A stretch of DNA of 64,000 nt, from the NCBI RefSeq assembly GCF_900114215.1, contig NZ_FOSG01000001.1:434001-498000 (forward strand), given 5' to 3'. Of this stretch, positions 51,775 to 61,998 are shown piece by piece (the first letter of the stretch is position 1; each line of letters begins with the position of its first letter). This DNA comes from Streptomyces mangrovi. GTDB taxonomy: Bacteria > Actinomycetota > Actinomycetes > Streptomycetales > Streptomycetaceae. Under the pieces are notes generated by a model. That model did not search any database and was not told where the DNA came from. It worked only from the letters and a program-made list of their open reading frames with translations. Both the position numbers and the translations under genes were made by a program.

Positions 51775-52188
51775 GTGAATCAGGCAGCGCGCCGCATCGG
51801 CCGATCTCTCGCCCTCGTCCTCCCGGTCGTCCTGGTCCTGTCCGGGACCCTCGCCGTCACCGCCGTTCCCTGGGCGCCGCGGTCGGGGACGCAGATGCTG
51901 ACCGCCTCCGCGGAGCAGGCGGCGGTTCCCCGCGACAGGCCCCGCGCCCCGCACGAGGTGGTGCGCGACCGGCTCGTCGCCGAGCTCCAGCGGGAGAATC
52001 CGGGCGTCGCCCTGACGGGCCTGCAGAAGGAGATCACCCGCCGGCCGTCGCTGGCGCGGCACTGCACCTCCATCGCCCGCGCGCTGGGCCGGGCCGCGGT
52101 CGAGAAGTACGGTCCCGCGCGCGCCCACGCCTACTCCCGGCCGGTGTGCGACACCTCCTTCGCCGCGGGCGTCACCGACGCCCGCTGA
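51775..52188 (+). CDS. small secreted hypothetical protein
   Basis: A 137-residue exported protein from GTG with GAGGAAG upstream. The signal peptide is MNQAARRIGRSLALVLPVVLVLSGTLAVTA in outline. The mature part (VRDRLVAELQRENPGVALTGLQKEI, then LARHCTSIARALGRAAVEKYG and SRPVCDTSFAAGV) is helical and has two cysteines that could form a disulfide. No family is recognised. It lies between msiK and the nucleotidyltransferase gene. Confidence 0.75.
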   Translation: MNQAARRIGRSLALVLPVVLVLSGTLAVTAVPWAPRSGTQMLTASAEQAAVPRDRPRAPHEVVRDRLVAELQRENPGVALTGLQKEITRRPSLARHCTSIARALGRAAVEKYGPARAHAYSRPVCDTSFAAGVTDAR

Positions 52189-52364
52189 CCGGTGCGGCTC
52201 CCGGGTTCACGAGGGGGCCGCTGCGCCGTAAGCCCCGCGTCTTCGGCCCTCCCCACACCTTCCACACCTCCCGCACGTCCGCGCGGGACCCTGCGTGCCC
52301 CGCGTGACCGCGCGCGACGACGGGTGCCGGAGGGGCGCGGGAGGGGTGCGCATATCGTCGCCGC

Positions 52365-53111
52365 ATGACACTCGACGACCAGCTAGCGCACACGTATCCG
52401 ACCCAGGCCGTGGTCCTGGCCGGCGGACAGGGATCGCGGCTGCGTCCGTATACGGACGACCGCCCCAAGCCGATGGTCGAGATCCCCGGTACGGGCACCC
52501 CGATCATCGGCCACCAGCTCGCCTGGCTGGCCGCCGAGGGTGTCACCGACGCCGTGGTCTCCTGCGGCCATCTCGCCGAGGTGCTCCAGGAGTGGCTGGA
52601 CGGCACCGAACTGCCGCTGCGGGTGACGACGGTCGTCGAGACCGAGCCCCTCGGCCGCGGCGGCGGCCTGAAGTACGCCGCCGCCTCCCTCCCCCGCCCC
52701 GACGAGCCGTGGTACGCCACCAACGGGGACATCTGGACGCGTTTCTCGCTGCGGGAGATGGCGGAGTTCCACGCCGAGCGCGACGCGACCGCGACTCTCG
52801 CGCTGGCCCGCCCGCGCATCCCCTGGGGCGTCGTGGAGACCGACGAGTTCGGCCACGTCCTGGACTTCATCGAGGCTCCGCCCTCGCCGTACCTGGTCAA
52901 CGCGGGCGTCTACGTCTTCTCCGCGTCCTTCACGGCGCTGCTGCCCGACCGCGGTGACCACGAGCGGACCACCTTCCCCCGGCTGGCGCGCGAACGCGCC
53001 CTGGCGGGCTTCCCGATCCCGCAGGGCGCGTACTGGCGTGCCATCGACACCGCCAAGGACCTCAGCGAGGCCGCCAGGGAGCTGGCGGGCCACGGCCGCT
53101 CCCACCGGTAG
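52365..53111 (+). CDS. sugar-1-phosphate nucleotidyltransferase family protein
   Basis: A 248-residue cytoplasmic nucleotidyltransferase of the GlmU/RmlA fold: TQAVVLAGGQGSRLRPYTDDRPKPMVEIPG is the nucleotide-binding signature with the catalytic arginine, VETEPLGRGGGLKYAAA contacts the sugar, and WYATNGDIW carries the metal aspartate. It has no left-handed helix acyltransferase tail, so it is a stand-alone enzyme making an NDP-sugar (GDP-mannose or dTDP-glucose type). The ATG (MTLDDQLAHTYPT) has a modest site. The substrate cannot be assigned from sequence. Confidence 0.88.
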   Translation: MTLDDQLAHTYPTQAVVLAGGQGSRLRPYTDDRPKPMVEIPGTGTPIIGHQLAWLAAEGVTDAVVSCGHLAEVLQEWLDGTELPLRVTTVVETEPLGRGGGLKYAAASLPRPDEPWYATNGDIWTRFSLREMAEFHAERDATATLALARPRIPWGVVETDEFGHVLDFIEAPPSPYLVNAGVYVFSASFTALLPDRGDHERTTFPRLARERALAGFPIPQGAYWRAIDTAKDLSEAARELAGHGRSHR

Positions 53112-53170
53112 TCCGGCCCGGGCACGGCCCGGTGCACGGCGCCACGGCCGGTGTACGTCACCGGGGCGCG

Positions 53171-53196
53171 GCCGTGGCCCGCGCGCGGGCCACGGC
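53171..53196. terminator. hairpin between convergent genes
   Basis: GCCGTGGCCCGCG followed directly by its complement, a 26-bp palindrome, 13 bases beyond the DoxX gene's stop. Confidence 0.6.
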
Positions 53197-53208
53197 CAGC
53201 GGTCCCGC

Positions 53209-54978
53209 TCAGCCCAGCAGGCCGCCCAGCGCACCGCCGCCGCCGTCGCCGGAGCCGGCTCCGCCGTCGCCCGCGTCGCCGTCGTCCTCGCCGCCGCCCG
53301 TGCCTCCCGCGGCCCCGGTGTCCCCCGCGCCCGGGCCGCCGGGGCCGGTCGGGGTGCCCGGCTCGGGCGCGGGCGGGGCGGCGGGCTGCCGCGGCGCCTC
53401 CACCGTCTGCCCCTGGCTCGGCGTGCCCGGCCGCTCCCCGGTGACGGTGCTGCCCGTGCTCGGGGTGGCGTCCCCGGTGCCGGAGGTGGACGGGCTCGGC
53501 GACGAGCCGTCCCCGGCCTCCGGCACCCCGGCTCCCGTGCCGGAGGTGGACGGGCTCGGGCCGCCGGTGGACCGCTGCGGCAGCGGCGAGCCCGGCTGGT
53601 TGTTCGTCAGCGGCTCGCCCGGCCTCGGCACGGTGGCCAGTTGCGCCGAGCGCACCGCGCTGCCCAGCACCGAGCCGACCAGCAGCGTCAGGCCGAGCAC
53701 CACCGCGGCGACGGTCGTGCCGCGCCGCAGTACGCGCCGGCGCAGCTCCCACACCTCCACGCGCGGGCCCAGCCGCCGCCAGGCCTCCCCCGCCAGCCGC
53801 GCGTCCAGCGAGTAGTACGGAGCTCCCGCGATGACCAGCGGGCTCCAGGCGGCCAGGTAGATGAAGTCCGGGGCGTCGTACACCGGGACCGTGCGCCAGC
53901 TCACCGTCAGGATCAGGGCCGCCGACAGCAGCGCGCCCAGGCCGGCCGCGGCCCGCTGCCACAGTCCCATGAAGGTCAGCACACCGATGACGATCTGGAG
54001 GAAGGCCACGGTGAGCCCGGCGCCGACGGGGTGGGCGACCGCGAAGTCGCGCAGCGGGGCGGCGACGGCCCACGGCTGGAGCGAGCCCAGCCAGGCCACC
54101 AGGGAACCTCGCTCGTCGCCGTCGAAGTAGACCGGGTCGCAGAGTTTGCCCATCCCGGCGTAGACGGAGACGAAGCCGAGGAGCATCCGCAGGGGCAGCA
54201 GCACGACGCCGAGGTTGATGCGGCGGTCGGGGTAGAAGCCGTGCCGGGCGCGGCGGGCCCCCTCGCCCGGGCTCTCCTCTTCGTAGCCGTCGTAGCCGTC
54301 CTCGTACCTGTCGTCGTACCTGTCGTCGTACCTGTCGCCGTGGCCGTCGCCGTGGCCGTCGCCGTACCCGCCGTCCCGGTCGTGGGCGGCGGGCTCGTAC
54401 GGCTCGTACGGCTCGAAGGGGCGGATCGGAGCGCCCGGCGCGCCGTACGCGCCCCCGGCCGGACGCGCACCCGCCGACAGGGGGCGCTCGGGCGGCTGGG
54501 GTGCGCGGGGGGCGATGATCGTGGGGCCGCGGTCGCCGAGGGTGTCGTCGAGGGCGGGGATCACCGTGGTGCGCGGGCCGCCGTCCGGGCCCGGCGCGGG
54601 ACGCGGCACCACTCTCGGCAGCACCTGCGTGGCGGCGTTGCCCGTCTCCTCCCCACCGGTCCCGTCCATCGCGGCGCTCGCGCGGCGTACCGCCTGGAGC
54701 AGCCGGGTGGCCCGTACGTCGCCGGGCTCCGTCCGGCCGCTCCACACCACGGGCGCGCGCCGCCCGGCCGCCGGGCGGCGGACCGGGACGGCGCCGCGCA
54801 CCGCCGGCGGCACGTCGGCTCCGGTCAGCACGCGGCCGCGGTGTGGCGGCGAGGCGAGCCGCACCCGGAAGCTGGCGTGGTTGACGACGACCTCGGCCGG
54901 GTCGCTGGGCACCTTGACCGTGCTCAGCACCGGCTCGTCGTCGAAGAAACCGCGGGGTGTTCTGGTGTCCACACTCAT
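53209..54978 (-). CDS. DoxX-family membrane protein with long disordered ends
   Basis: A 589-residue membrane protein. Residues 1-270 are a cytoplasmic, mostly disordered region including a tandem repeat of DGHGDGHGDRYDDRYDDRYEDGY. Next are four to five helices of the DoxX fold (GVVLLPLRMLLGFVSVYAGMGKL, LQIVIGVLTFMGLWQRAAAGLGALLSAALIL, LAAWSPLVIAGAPYYSL in part) and another helix VAAVVLGLTLLVGSVLG. The C terminus is a Ser/Pro/Gly tail. DoxX proteins take part in redox and quinone-linked processes at the membrane; this member may have no activity of its own. Start MSVDTRTPRGFFDD is clear. Confidence 0.85.
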   Translation of the reverse strand: MSVDTRTPRGFFDDEPVLSTVKVPSDPAEVVVNHASFRVRLASPPHRGRVLTGADVPPAVRGAVPVRRPAAGRRAPVVWSGRTEPGDVRATRLLQAVRRASAAMDGTGGEETGNAATQVLPRVVPRPAPGPDGGPRTTVIPALDDTLGDRGPTIIAPRAPQPPERPLSAGARPAGGAYGAPGAPIRPFEPYEPYEPAAHDRDGGYGDGHGDGHGDRYDDRYDDRYEDGYDGYEEESPGEGARRARHGFYPDRRINLGVVLLPLRMLLGFVSVYAGMGKLCDPVYFDGDERGSLVAWLGSLQPWAVAAPLRDFAVAHPVGAGLTVAFLQIVIGVLTFMGLWQRAAAGLGALLSAALILTVSWRTVPVYDAPDFIYLAAWSPLVIAGAPYYSLDARLAGEAWRRLGPRVEVWELRRRVLRRGTTVAAVVLGLTLLVGSVLGSAVRSAQLATVPRPGEPLTNNQPGSPLPQRSTGGPSPSTSGTGAGVPEAGDGSSPSPSTSGTGDATPSTGSTVTGERPGTPSQGQTVEAPRQPAAPPAPEPGTPTGPGGPGAGDTGAAGGTGGGEDDGDAGDGGAGSGDGGGGALGGLLG

Positions 54979-55061
54979 CTAACCGAGTGACGGACGCATA
55001 GGACACTGCCTTGACGGCCCCGATCTGTCGGGGGTCCGTCAAGGCCCGGACGGACGCGAGG

Positions 55062-56015
55062 TCACGCGCCCCGGCGGCGGGCGGCCTCGTAGAGGGCGAC
55101 GCCCGCGGCGACACCGGCGTTGAGGGACTCGGCGCCGCCCGGCATCGGGATGCGCACCCGCATGTCGCAGGTCTCGCCGACCAGCCGGGACAGGCCCTTG
55201 CCCTCGCTGCCGACCACGATCACCAGCGGGCCGTCCAGCGCTGCCACGTCCTGGATCTCGGCCTCGCCGTCGGCGGCCAGGCCGACCACGAACAGGCCCT
55301 CCTTCTGGTACGCCTCCAGGGCGCGGGTGAGGTTGGTGGCCCGTGCGACCGGGGTGCGGGCGGCGGTGCCGGCCGACGTCTTCCAGGCGCCCGCGGTCAT
55401 GCCGGCCGCGCGGCGCTCGGGGACGACCACGCCGTGGCCGCCGAAGGCGGCGACGGAGCGGACCACCGCGCCCAGGTTGCGCGGGTCGGTGACGCCGTCG
55501 AGCGCGACGATCAGCGGGTCCTCGCCGTCGTCGTACGCGGCCGCGGACAGGTCCTCGGGGTGGGCGTACTCGTAGGGCGGGACCTGGAGGACCAGGCCCT
55601 GGTGGTTGAGGCCGTTGGTCATCCGGTCCAGCTCGGGGCGCGGGGCCTCCATCAGGTGGATGCCGCCGCGGTCGGCGGCGAGCTTGAGGGCCTCGCGCAC
55701 GCGCTCGTCGTTGTCGATGAACTGCTGCACGTACAGCGTGCTCGCGGGCACGCCCTCGCGCAGCGCCTCGGCCACCGGGTTGCGGCCGACGACCAGTTCG
55801 GAGGTGCCCTTGCCGCCGCGCCGGGCCGCGGGACGGCGGGCGGACTGGCGGGCCTTGGCGCTCGCGATGCGGTTCTTGACGTGGCCCTTGCGCATCTCGG
55901 CGGGTGGCGTGGGGCCCTTGCCCTCAAGGCCGCGGCGCCGCTTGCCGCCACTGCCGACCTGCGCGCCCTTCTTGTTGGACGTGCGGCGGTTGGGGCGCTG
56001 GCTGTTCCCGGCCAT
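55062..56015 (-). CDS. rlmB: 23S rRNA (guanosine-2'-O-)-methyltransferase RlmB
   Basis: A 317-residue SPOUT methyltransferase that methylates the ribose of G2251 (E. coli numbering) or an equivalent position. The basic N-terminal tail (~70 residues, [20 protein letters not shown]) leads to the substrate-binding L30-like domain, then the SpoU motifs [34 protein letters not shown] and [27 protein letters not shown] (motif 3, trefoil knot). The order rlmB-cysS-ispF-ispD-carD is the usual actinobacterial one. A GTG nine bases upstream is an alternative start. Confidence 0.93.
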   Translation of the reverse strand: MAGNSQRPNRRTSNKKGAQVGSGGKRRRGLEGKGPTPPAEMRKGHVKNRIASAKARQSARRPAARRGGKGTSELVVGRNPVAEALREGVPASTLYVQQFIDNDERVREALKLAADRGGIHLMEAPRPELDRMTNGLNHQGLVLQVPPYEYAHPEDLSAAAYDDGEDPLIVALDGVTDPRNLGAVVRSVAAFGGHGVVVPERRAAGMTAGAWKTSAGTAARTPVARATNLTRALEAYQKEGLFVVGLAADGEAEIQDVAALDGPLVIVVGSEGKGLSRLVGETCDMRVRIPMPGGAESLNAGVAAGVALYEAARRRGA

Positions 56016-56145
56016 CGGGATCACTCATCTCTTCTTGCTGCTCGGTGGAGTTCGGCGGAACTTACGCGGAACTCGGTGGAACGGGTGGTCGGGTGGGTTC
56101 GGTGCGGCGGGGCGGGGCGCGCGCCCGGAGCGCGGCCGCGCGGGC

Positions 56146-57558
56146 TCAGCGGGCGTCGCGCGAGCCCAGTTCCCAGCGCGGTCCGGACGGGGTGTCCTCG
56201 ATGACCAGGCCGGAACGCTGGAGCTGGTCGCGGATGGCGTCGGCGGTCGCGTAGTCCTTGCGGGCGCGCGCCGCCTGGCGCTGCTCCAGCACCAGCCCGA
56301 CCAGGGCGTCCACGACTTCGGTCAGTTCCTCGCCGCGCCCGGCGGAGTCGCCCCCGGCCCAGTGCGCGTCGAGCGGGTCGAGGCCGAGCACACCCAGCAT
56401 CGCCCGTACGTCGGCCAGCGCGCCGGCCACCGCGTCCTTGTCGTTCTCCGCCAGGGCCGCGTTGCCCTGGCGGACGGTGGTGTGGACGACGGCGAGCGCC
56501 TGCGGGACGCCGAAGTCGTCGTCCATGGCCGCCGCGAACTCCTCGGGCACCTCGGCGGCCGGCTCCACGGACCCGGCCCGCTCCACGGCCCGCTGGACGA
56601 AGCCCTCGATCCGGCCGAAGGCGGCCTCGGCCTCGCGCAGGGCGTCCTCGCTGTACTCGATCATCGAGCGGTAGTGCGGGGTGCCCAGGTAGTAGCGGAG
56701 CACGATGGGCCGCCACTGCCGGACCATCTCGGAGACCAGCACCGAGTTGCCCAGCGACTTGCTCATCTTCTCGCCGCTCATCGTCACCCAGGCGTTGTGC
56801 AGCCAGTAGGCGGCGAAGTCGTCGCCGTACGCCCTGGACTGGGCGATCTCGTTCTCGTGGTGGGGGAAGACGAGGTCGACGCCGCCGCCGTGGACGTCGA
56901 AGGCGCGGCCCAGGTACTTGTGGGCCATCGCCGAGCACTCCAGGTGCCAGCCGGGGCGGCCGGGGCCCCAGGGCGTCTCCCAGCTCGGCTCGCCGGGCCT
57001 GGCGGCCTTCCACATCGCGAAGTCGCGGGGGTCGCGCTTGCCGGTCTCGCCCTCGCCCGAGGGCTGGCGCAGGTCGTCCAGGTCCTGGTTGGACAGGGAG
57101 AGGTAGCCGGGGAAGGAGCGCACGTCGAAGTAGACGTTGCCGTCGGCGGCGTAGGCGTGGCCGCGGTCGATGAGCTCGCGCATCATCTCGACCATCTCGG
57201 GGATGTGGCCGGTGGCGCGCGGCTCGTAGGTGGGCGGCAGGCAGCCCAGCGCGGTGTAGGCGTCGTCGAAGGCGCGCTCGTTGGCGTAGCCGATCGCCCA
57301 CCAGGGGCGGCCCTGCTCCGCGGACTTGGTGATGATCTTGTCGTCGATGTCCGTGACGTTGCGGACGAACGTCACGTCGTAGCCGCGGTGGGTGAACCAG
57401 CGGCGCATGATGTCGAAGTTCAGCCCCGACCGGATGTGACCGATGTGCGGGGCCGCCTGCACGGTCGCGCCGCACAGGTAGATCGAGACGCGGCCCGGTG
57501 CGAGCGGGGTGAAGTCACGGATCTGCCGGGTGCTGGTGTCGTACAGGCGAAGAGTCAC
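56146..57558 (-). CDS. cysS: cysteinyl-tRNA synthetase
   Basis: A 470-residue class I synthetase that charges tRNA-Cys. The HIGH motif is PHIGHIRSG (about residues 37-45), the zinc/cysteine site includes [15 protein letters not shown], and the KMSKS loop is [11 protein letters not shown] near residue 265. C-terminal DALR helices follow. The reading frame starts at GTG. It lies upstream of rlmB and downstream of ispF in one leftward run. Confidence 0.97.
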   Translation of the reverse strand: MTLRLYDTSTRQIRDFTPLAPGRVSIYLCGATVQAAPHIGHIRSGLNFDIMRRWFTHRGYDVTFVRNVTDIDDKIITKSAEQGRPWWAIGYANERAFDDAYTALGCLPPTYEPRATGHIPEMVEMMRELIDRGHAYAADGNVYFDVRSFPGYLSLSNQDLDDLRQPSGEGETGKRDPRDFAMWKAARPGEPSWETPWGPGRPGWHLECSAMAHKYLGRAFDVHGGGVDLVFPHHENEIAQSRAYGDDFAAYWLHNAWVTMSGEKMSKSLGNSVLVSEMVRQWRPIVLRYYLGTPHYRSMIEYSEDALREAEAAFGRIEGFVQRAVERAGSVEPAAEVPEEFAAAMDDDFGVPQALAVVHTTVRQGNAALAENDKDAVAGALADVRAMLGVLGLDPLDAHWAGGDSAGRGEELTEVVDALVGLVLEQRQAARARKDYATADAIRDQLQRSGLVIEDTPSGPRWELGSRDAR

Positions 57559-57631
57559 GGGTCAAGGGTAGTCGGAAACGCAAGAGGGGCGGTGCGGATC
57601 GGGCACGAACCGGTTGCGGACCGGACTCGGG

Positions 57632-58135
57632 TCAGGCGCGGCGCACGACCAGCGCCGTGGCGACGGCCGCCAGTCCCTCGGCGCGGCCGGTCAGCCCCAG
57701 GCCGTCGGTGGTGGTGCCGGACACGGACACGGGCGCGCCGGCCGCCTCCGAGAGCGCCTTCTGCGCCTCCGCGCGGCGTTTGCCGATCTTGGGCCGTACG
57801 CCGATCACCTGGATCGCCACATTGCCGATCTCGAAGCCCCGGGCCCGGACGATCCGGGCGGCCTCCGCGAGCAGCGCGGTGCCCGCGGCGCCGGACCACT
57901 CGGGGCGGCCGGTGCCGAAGTGGGCCCCCAGGTCGCCGAGTCCGGCCGCCGAGAAGAGGGCGTCGCAGGCTGCGTGCGCGGCGACGTCGCCGTCGGAGTG
58001 CCCGGCCAGGCCGTGCGTCTCCCCCTCCCACAGCAGGCCGGCGCACCACAGTTCGCGGCCCTCCTCGAAGGCGTGCACGTCCGTGCCGATGCCGACCAGC
58101 GGCAGGGCGGGGGAAAGGGCGGGCTCAGAAGCCAT
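57632..58135 (-). CDS. ispF: 2-C-methyl-D-erythritol 2,4-cyclodiphosphate synthase
   Basis: A 167-residue trimeric enzyme of the MEP pathway that cyclises CDP-ME-2-phosphate. Zinc-binding is by the DVHAF aspartate/histidine near residue 17-19 and a second histidine in [28 protein letters not shown]; the end [20 protein letters not shown] is typical. It overlaps the end of ispD by eleven bases (translational coupling), as is common for these two genes. Confidence 0.96.
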   Translation of the reverse strand: MASEPALSPALPLVGIGTDVHAFEEGRELWCAGLLWEGETHGLAGHSDGDVAAHAACDALFSAAGLGDLGAHFGTGRPEWSGAAGTALLAEAARIVRARGFEIGNVAIQVIGVRPKIGKRRAEAQKALSEAAGAPVSVSGTTTDGLGLTGRAEGLAAVATALVVRRA

Positions 58136-58910
58136 CGGTGACCCTCCTGCGGGCGAGTACGGCCTCGGCGAGCACGAGGTCCAGGGGGCGGGTGACCTTG
58201 AAGGCCTCCTCGTGGCCGGGCACCAGCACCACGGGCACGCCCAGCCGCTCGACCAGCCCGGCGTCGTCGGTGGCGCCCTCGCCTTCGCGCGGGGCGTCCG
58301 CGTGCGCCTTGGCGAGGATGGTCCGGTCGAAGCCCTGGGGGGTCTGCACGGCGCGCAGCAGGGACCGCTCGGGGGTGGCCGTGACCGGCTCGGGCTCCCC
58401 GGCGGGGGCGCCGGGCGCGATCTGCTTGACGGTGTCGGCGACGGGCAGCGCGGGGACGACCGCCGGCGCCCCGGCCCGTACGGCGGCGACCACGGCCTCC
58501 ACCGTCTCCACCGGGACCAGCGGGCGGGCGGCGTCGTGGACGAGGACGGTGTCGATGTCGCCGGGCAGCGCCGCCAGCCCGCGGGCGACCGACTCCTGCC
58601 GGGTGCCGCCGCCGGTGACGACGATCACCTCGGTGTCGCCGGCGGACTGGGGCAGGGGGTGTTCGTCCAGGAGGGTGCGGACGGCCGCGGCGCCGTCGGG
58701 CGGCGCCACGACGACCACGAGCGAGACCGTACGGGCGCGGGCGACCGCACGGACGGCGTGGACGAGCATCGGGGTGCCGCCGAGCGGGCGCAGCGCCTTG
58801 GGGGCGCCGCGGCCGAGCCGCACGCCGCGGCCCGCGGCGGGGATGACCACCGCGGTGCGGGGGGACGGCGTGCCGTCGGTCGCTTCTGCGTACCTGGTTT
58901 CATCTGGCAT
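58125..58910 (-). CDS. ispD: 2-C-methyl-D-erythritol 4-phosphate cytidylyltransferase
   Basis: A 261-residue enzyme transferring CMP from CTP to MEP, the third step of isoprenoid synthesis. Nucleotide loop [57 protein letters not shown] and [14 protein letters not shown] are the family motifs. The ATG has only a weak site. It is followed by ispF with an 11-base overlap. A long GC-rich gap with a hairpin separates it from carD. Confidence 0.96.
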   Translation of the reverse strand: MPDETRYAEATDGTPSPRTAVVIPAAGRGVRLGRGAPKALRPLGGTPMLVHAVRAVARARTVSLVVVVAPPDGAAAVRTLLDEHPLPQSAGDTEVIVVTGGGTRQESVARGLAALPGDIDTVLVHDAARPLVPVETVEAVVAAVRAGAPAVVPALPVADTVKQIAPGAPAGEPEPVTATPERSLLRAVQTPQGFDRTILAKAHADAPREGEGATDDAGLVERLGVPVVLVPGHEEAFKVTRPLDLVLAEAVLARRRVTDGF

Positions 58911-59158
58911 TGGTCGCCCGTTCAGGTTTGTTTCCTCGGCGGAGGTGGGTATGGCACTGAGCGTGCCGGGTGCGAAGCCCCGACCGGACCCTTCCGTGAC
59001 GACCGGTCGAGCAGCCGCCCGGGCCCGGCACTTCCAGCACCGGGCAGTCCGGCGTCGAGTACCGCGGGCGGCCCGTACAGACCGCGCACAACCGCGTCCG
59101 GGCAGCCCCGCGCGCCGGAGGATCCCGACGGATCCCCGTGTGCGTTCCTCCCGACATG

Positions 59159-59203
59159 CCGCGGTGCCCGGTGACGGCTCGCACCGTCACCCGGGCACCG
59201 CGG
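59159..59203. terminator. long hairpin between carD and ispD
   Basis: Left arm CCGCGGTGCCCGGTGACGG pairs with a right arm carrying one extra C; six-base loop. It lies in the 436 bases between the carD stop and the ispD start, which otherwise contain no supported gene. It may end the carD message or attenuate read-through to ispDF. Confidence 0.6.
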
Positions 59204-59346
59204 CGATCTCCGCGTCTCACGTCCGCCGACCGGTCACCGGCCGGCGCCGCGCCGTGCGTCGTTGTCGTATCCCGCCGACGGATGGCGGCGGGCGGCGGGT
59301 GTCCGCCGCAGGGGCCGCCGGCTCGCCCGGGCCGGCGCCGTCCGGA

Positions 59347-59829
59347 TCAGGACGCCAGGACCTCGTCCAGCAGCGTCTCGGCCTTGTCCTCGTTGGTGTT
59401 CTCCGCGAGAGCCAGCTCGCTCACCAGGATCTGGCGCGCCTTGGCGAGCATCCGCTTCTCACCGGCGGAGAGTCCGCGCTCGCGCTCCCGGCGCCACAGG
59501 TCGCGCACGACCTCGGCGACCTTGATGACATCGCCGGAGGCGAGCTTCTCCAGATTCGCCTTGTACCGGCGGGACCAGTTGGTCGGCTCCTCGGCGTAGG
59601 GCGCGCGGAGCACCTCGAAGACCCGGTCGAGGCCGTCCTGGCCGACCACGTCACGCACGCCGACGAGCTCCGCGTTTTCCGCCGGGACGCGCACCTCCAG
59701 GTCGCCCTGGGCGACCTTCAGAACCAAGTAGGTCTTGTCCACGCCTTTGATCTGGCGAGTTTCGATAGCCTCGATCAGCGCGGCCCCGTGATGGGGATAG
59801 ACCACGGTGTCGCCAACCTTGAACGTCAT
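59347..59829 (-). CDS. carD: CarD family transcription regulator
   Basis: A 160-residue RNA polymerase-binding protein that stabilises open promoter complexes, essential in mycobacteria. It begins [23 protein letters not shown] (RNAP-interacting Tudor-like domain) and continues with [17 protein letters not shown] and the helical DNA-binding domain ([51 protein letters not shown]). Length is normal. GAAGGGG precedes the ATG. Confidence 0.97.
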   Translation of the reverse strand: MTFKVGDTVVYPHHGAALIEAIETRQIKGVDKTYLVLKVAQGDLEVRVPAENAELVGVRDVVGQDGLDRVFEVLRAPYAEEPTNWSRRYKANLEKLASGDVIKVAEVVRDLWRRERERGLSAGEKRMLAKARQILVSELALAENTNEDKAETLLDEVLAS

Positions 59830-60440
59830 GTGACAGGTACCCCTTCCGTGGCTATCCAGGGTAACACGGGCACGCCCTCTTCTGAATGGCGTTTTCGCAG
59901 GTCAGGGCATATCTCGGGGCTTGACAACAACACCCGGATCGTGCTGCGCGACCCCACCGAGGACGGAAATCCGCAGGTCGGAGGGGGTCCGAACAGGGCG
60001 GGAATCGCACATGGAAGCGCCTCCCGGAGCTTGACCGAAACACCTGTACGTCCGTTTTGTCGGTATCGTTGATCCGGCCGAACGGCCGGAAGTGAATTGA
60101 TCAGCGCACGGGCGAACGGCTCCGGGGATGTTTTCCGGCGAACTTCCCCGCCTCCTTCACCGGCACTTCCCCGGAATGCTCGTAATCGTTCGCACGGACG
60201 TGCAGTCGATATTCCGCGGAAGGCGCCCCGCCGGCCTCCGCCCGTCTCCCCGGCCCCGCACGCAAACCCCGCGCGCCTCCCCCGCGTCTCACACCGCACC
60301 CCGCCCGCGATCCCCCACGCGCGGACCGGGGCGCGGCACTCGGAGGTCTGTGGGGCGGGTCGGGTGCGGGGGCGTTTCACGGGGTCGGTACTCTGAGCCC
60401 GCCGACAGACCCATCCATCCCGCTAGGAGTTGCCGCCGCC
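59830..60440. other. 611-base divergent intergenic region
   Basis: Between carD and the lipoprotein gene. It must contain both promoters; TTGACA occurs at about 59931 and TTGACC at about 60031 with TATCGT near 60065, but spacing is imperfect. No ORF or RNA gene is supported. The GC is lower than around it in 59850-60230. Confidence 0.5.
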
Positions 60441-61133
60441 GTGAGCAGCAGCCTTCGACGCGGCGCCCTCGCCGCCAGCTCTCTCGCGCTCTCGATCGCG
60501 TCCCTGACCGCCTGCGGGGCCGGGCCGAACGCACAGAGCCTGAACATCAACCCCGACAACGCCTCGGCCCAGGTCGACGAGATCAAGGTCCAGAACGTCA
60601 ACGTCGTCACCTCCGAGGAGGGCTCCGGCCCCGCCTCCGTCTCGGCGCGCATCTTCAACGGCGGCACCGAGGACGAGACGCTGGAGTCCGTCATGGTGGA
60701 CGGGCAGCGCGTGGAGCTGAGCCCGGCCGAAGGCGAGCAGGAGCTGACCGTCCCCGCGGGCGGCTCCCTGGCGCTCGGCGGCGAGGGCAACGCGTCCGCG
60801 ATCATCGACGACCCCGGGCAGGCCGGCATCGAGACCGGGAACGCCCAGCCGCTGGTCTTCGAGCTCAGCTCGACCGGCCGGGTGGAGCTGCGCGCCACCG
60901 TCGTCCCGGCCGAGGGCACCTGGAAGGACTTCGGCCCCAGCACCGCCCCGGCGCCGACGGAGTCCGGCCTGCCCGACCCGGGCGCCTCCCCCACCGAGAC
61001 CGAGGGCCCCGCCGAGGAGGACGACTCCGACCCCCAGGACCCGGGCGCCAACGACAGCGGTGACGACGACACCCAGGGCGAGGTCGGGAACTCCCAGGAG
61101 AACGGCGGCACCGAGGACACCGGGGGGCAGTGA
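60441..61133 (+). CDS. lipoprotein, DUF461/PCu(A)C-like
   Basis: A 230-residue lipoprotein from GTG with AGGAG upstream. Lipobox LTAC in IASLTACGAG. The folded part (AQVDEIKVQNVNVVTSEEGSGPASVSARIFNGGTEDETLESV, ELTVPAGGSLALGGEGNASA, VFELSSTGRVELRATVVPAEG) looks like the DUF461/copper-chaperone-like beta barrel, but I see no Met/His copper ligands. An acidic low-complexity tail of ~75 residues ends the protein. It lies convergent with phoP. Confidence 0.82.
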   Translation: MSSSLRRGALAASSLALSIASLTACGAGPNAQSLNINPDNASAQVDEIKVQNVNVVTSEEGSGPASVSARIFNGGTEDETLESVMVDGQRVELSPAEGEQELTVPAGGSLALGGEGNASAIIDDPGQAGIETGNAQPLVFELSSTGRVELRATVVPAEGTWKDFGPSTAPAPTESGLPDPGASPTETEGPAEEDDSDPQDPGANDSGDDDTQGEVGNSQENGGTEDTGGQ

Positions 61134-61151
61134 CCCCCGTCCGGCCCCCGT

Positions 61152-61288
61152 CCCCGGCCGGCGCGCGAACGCCGGCCGGGGGCACGGACGCGGGTGGGGG
61201 CCGCCCCTGATCGGGGAGCGGCCCCCACCCGCGTCCTACCGTGCCGGACGCCGCCGCACCGGATCCCGGGCGCGGCGGCGTCCGGCAC
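61152..61288. terminator. three consecutive hairpins between the lipoprotein gene and phoP
   Basis: Stems of 12 bp (61152-61181, CCCCGGCCGGCG), 19 bp (61186-61236, GGACGCGGGTGGGGGCCGC) and 17 bp (61241-61288, GTGCCGGACGCCGCCGC), all perfect, follow one another in the convergent gap. They would insulate both genes strongly. Confidence 0.7.
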
Positions 61289-61317
61289 GACCCCGTCATG
61301 GGCCGGTCACGGACCCG

Positions 61318-61998
61318 TCACGGCTCGAACTTGTAGCCCAGCCCCCGCACCGTCACCAGATAGCGGGGTGCGCTCGGGTCCGGTTCGATCTTGGCACGCA
61401 GCCGCTTGACGTGCACGTCCAGCGTCTTGGTGTCGCCCACGTAGTCGGCGCCCCAGACCCGGTCGATGAGCTGCATACGGGTCAGCACGCGCCCGGCGTT
61501 GCGCAGCAGCATCTCCAGCAGGTCGAACTCCTTCAGCGGCAGATCGATCTTGGCGCCGGAGACCGTCACCACGTGCCGGTCCACGTCCATCCGCACCGGA
61601 CCGGCCTCCAGCGCCTGCGGGGCGGCCTCCTCCGGCTCGCCGCGGCGCCGCAGCACGGCCCGGATGCGGGCCACCAGCTCGCGGGAGGAGAAGGGCTTGG
61701 TCACGTAGTCGTCGGCCCCTATCTCCAGGCCGACGACCTTGTCGATCTCGCTGTCCTTGGCGGTCACCATGATGACCGGCACGTTCGAGCGGCCGCGCAG
61801 CTGGCGGCACACCTCGGTGCCGGGCAGCCCCGGCAGCATCAGGTCGAGAAGCACCAGATCGGCGCCGTTGCGCTCGAACTCCTCCAGCCCGTCCGGGCCG
61901 GTGGCCGCGATGGCCACCTCGAAGCCTTCCTTGCGCAGCATGTACGACAGTGCGTCGCTGAACGATTCCTCGTCCTCGACGACGAGCACTCGGGTCAC
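61318..61998 (-). CDS. phoP: phosphate response regulator PhoP
   Basis: A 226-residue OmpR-type regulator. The receiver has the acidic pocket EDEESF, the phospho-acceptor in VLLDLMLPGLPGTEVC, VPVIMVTAKD and the lysine in DYVTKPFSSRELVAR; the winged helix has RNAGRVLTRMQLIDRVWGADYVG and ends RYLVTVRGLGYKFEP. It is the master regulator of the Pho regulon in Streptomyces. The GTG start overlaps the phoR stop (GTGA), so it is the second gene of a phoR-phoP operon. Confidence 0.97.
   Translation of the reverse strand: MTRVLVVEDEESFSDALSYMLRKEGFEVAIAATGPDGLEEFERNGADLVLLDLMLPGLPGTEVCRQLRGRSNVPVIMVTAKDSEIDKVVGLEIGADDYVTKPFSSRELVARIRAVLRRRGEPEEAAPQALEAGPVRMDVDRHVVTVSGAKIDLPLKEFDLLEMLLRNAGRVLTRMQLIDRVWGADYVGDTKTLDVHVKRLRAKIEPDPSAPRYLVTVRGLGYKFEP

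Noticed and set aside
55606..60072. 1488-codon plus-strand frame over rlmB, cysS, ispF, ispD and carD
   Set aside because: Shadow of five well-recognised genes on the other strand.
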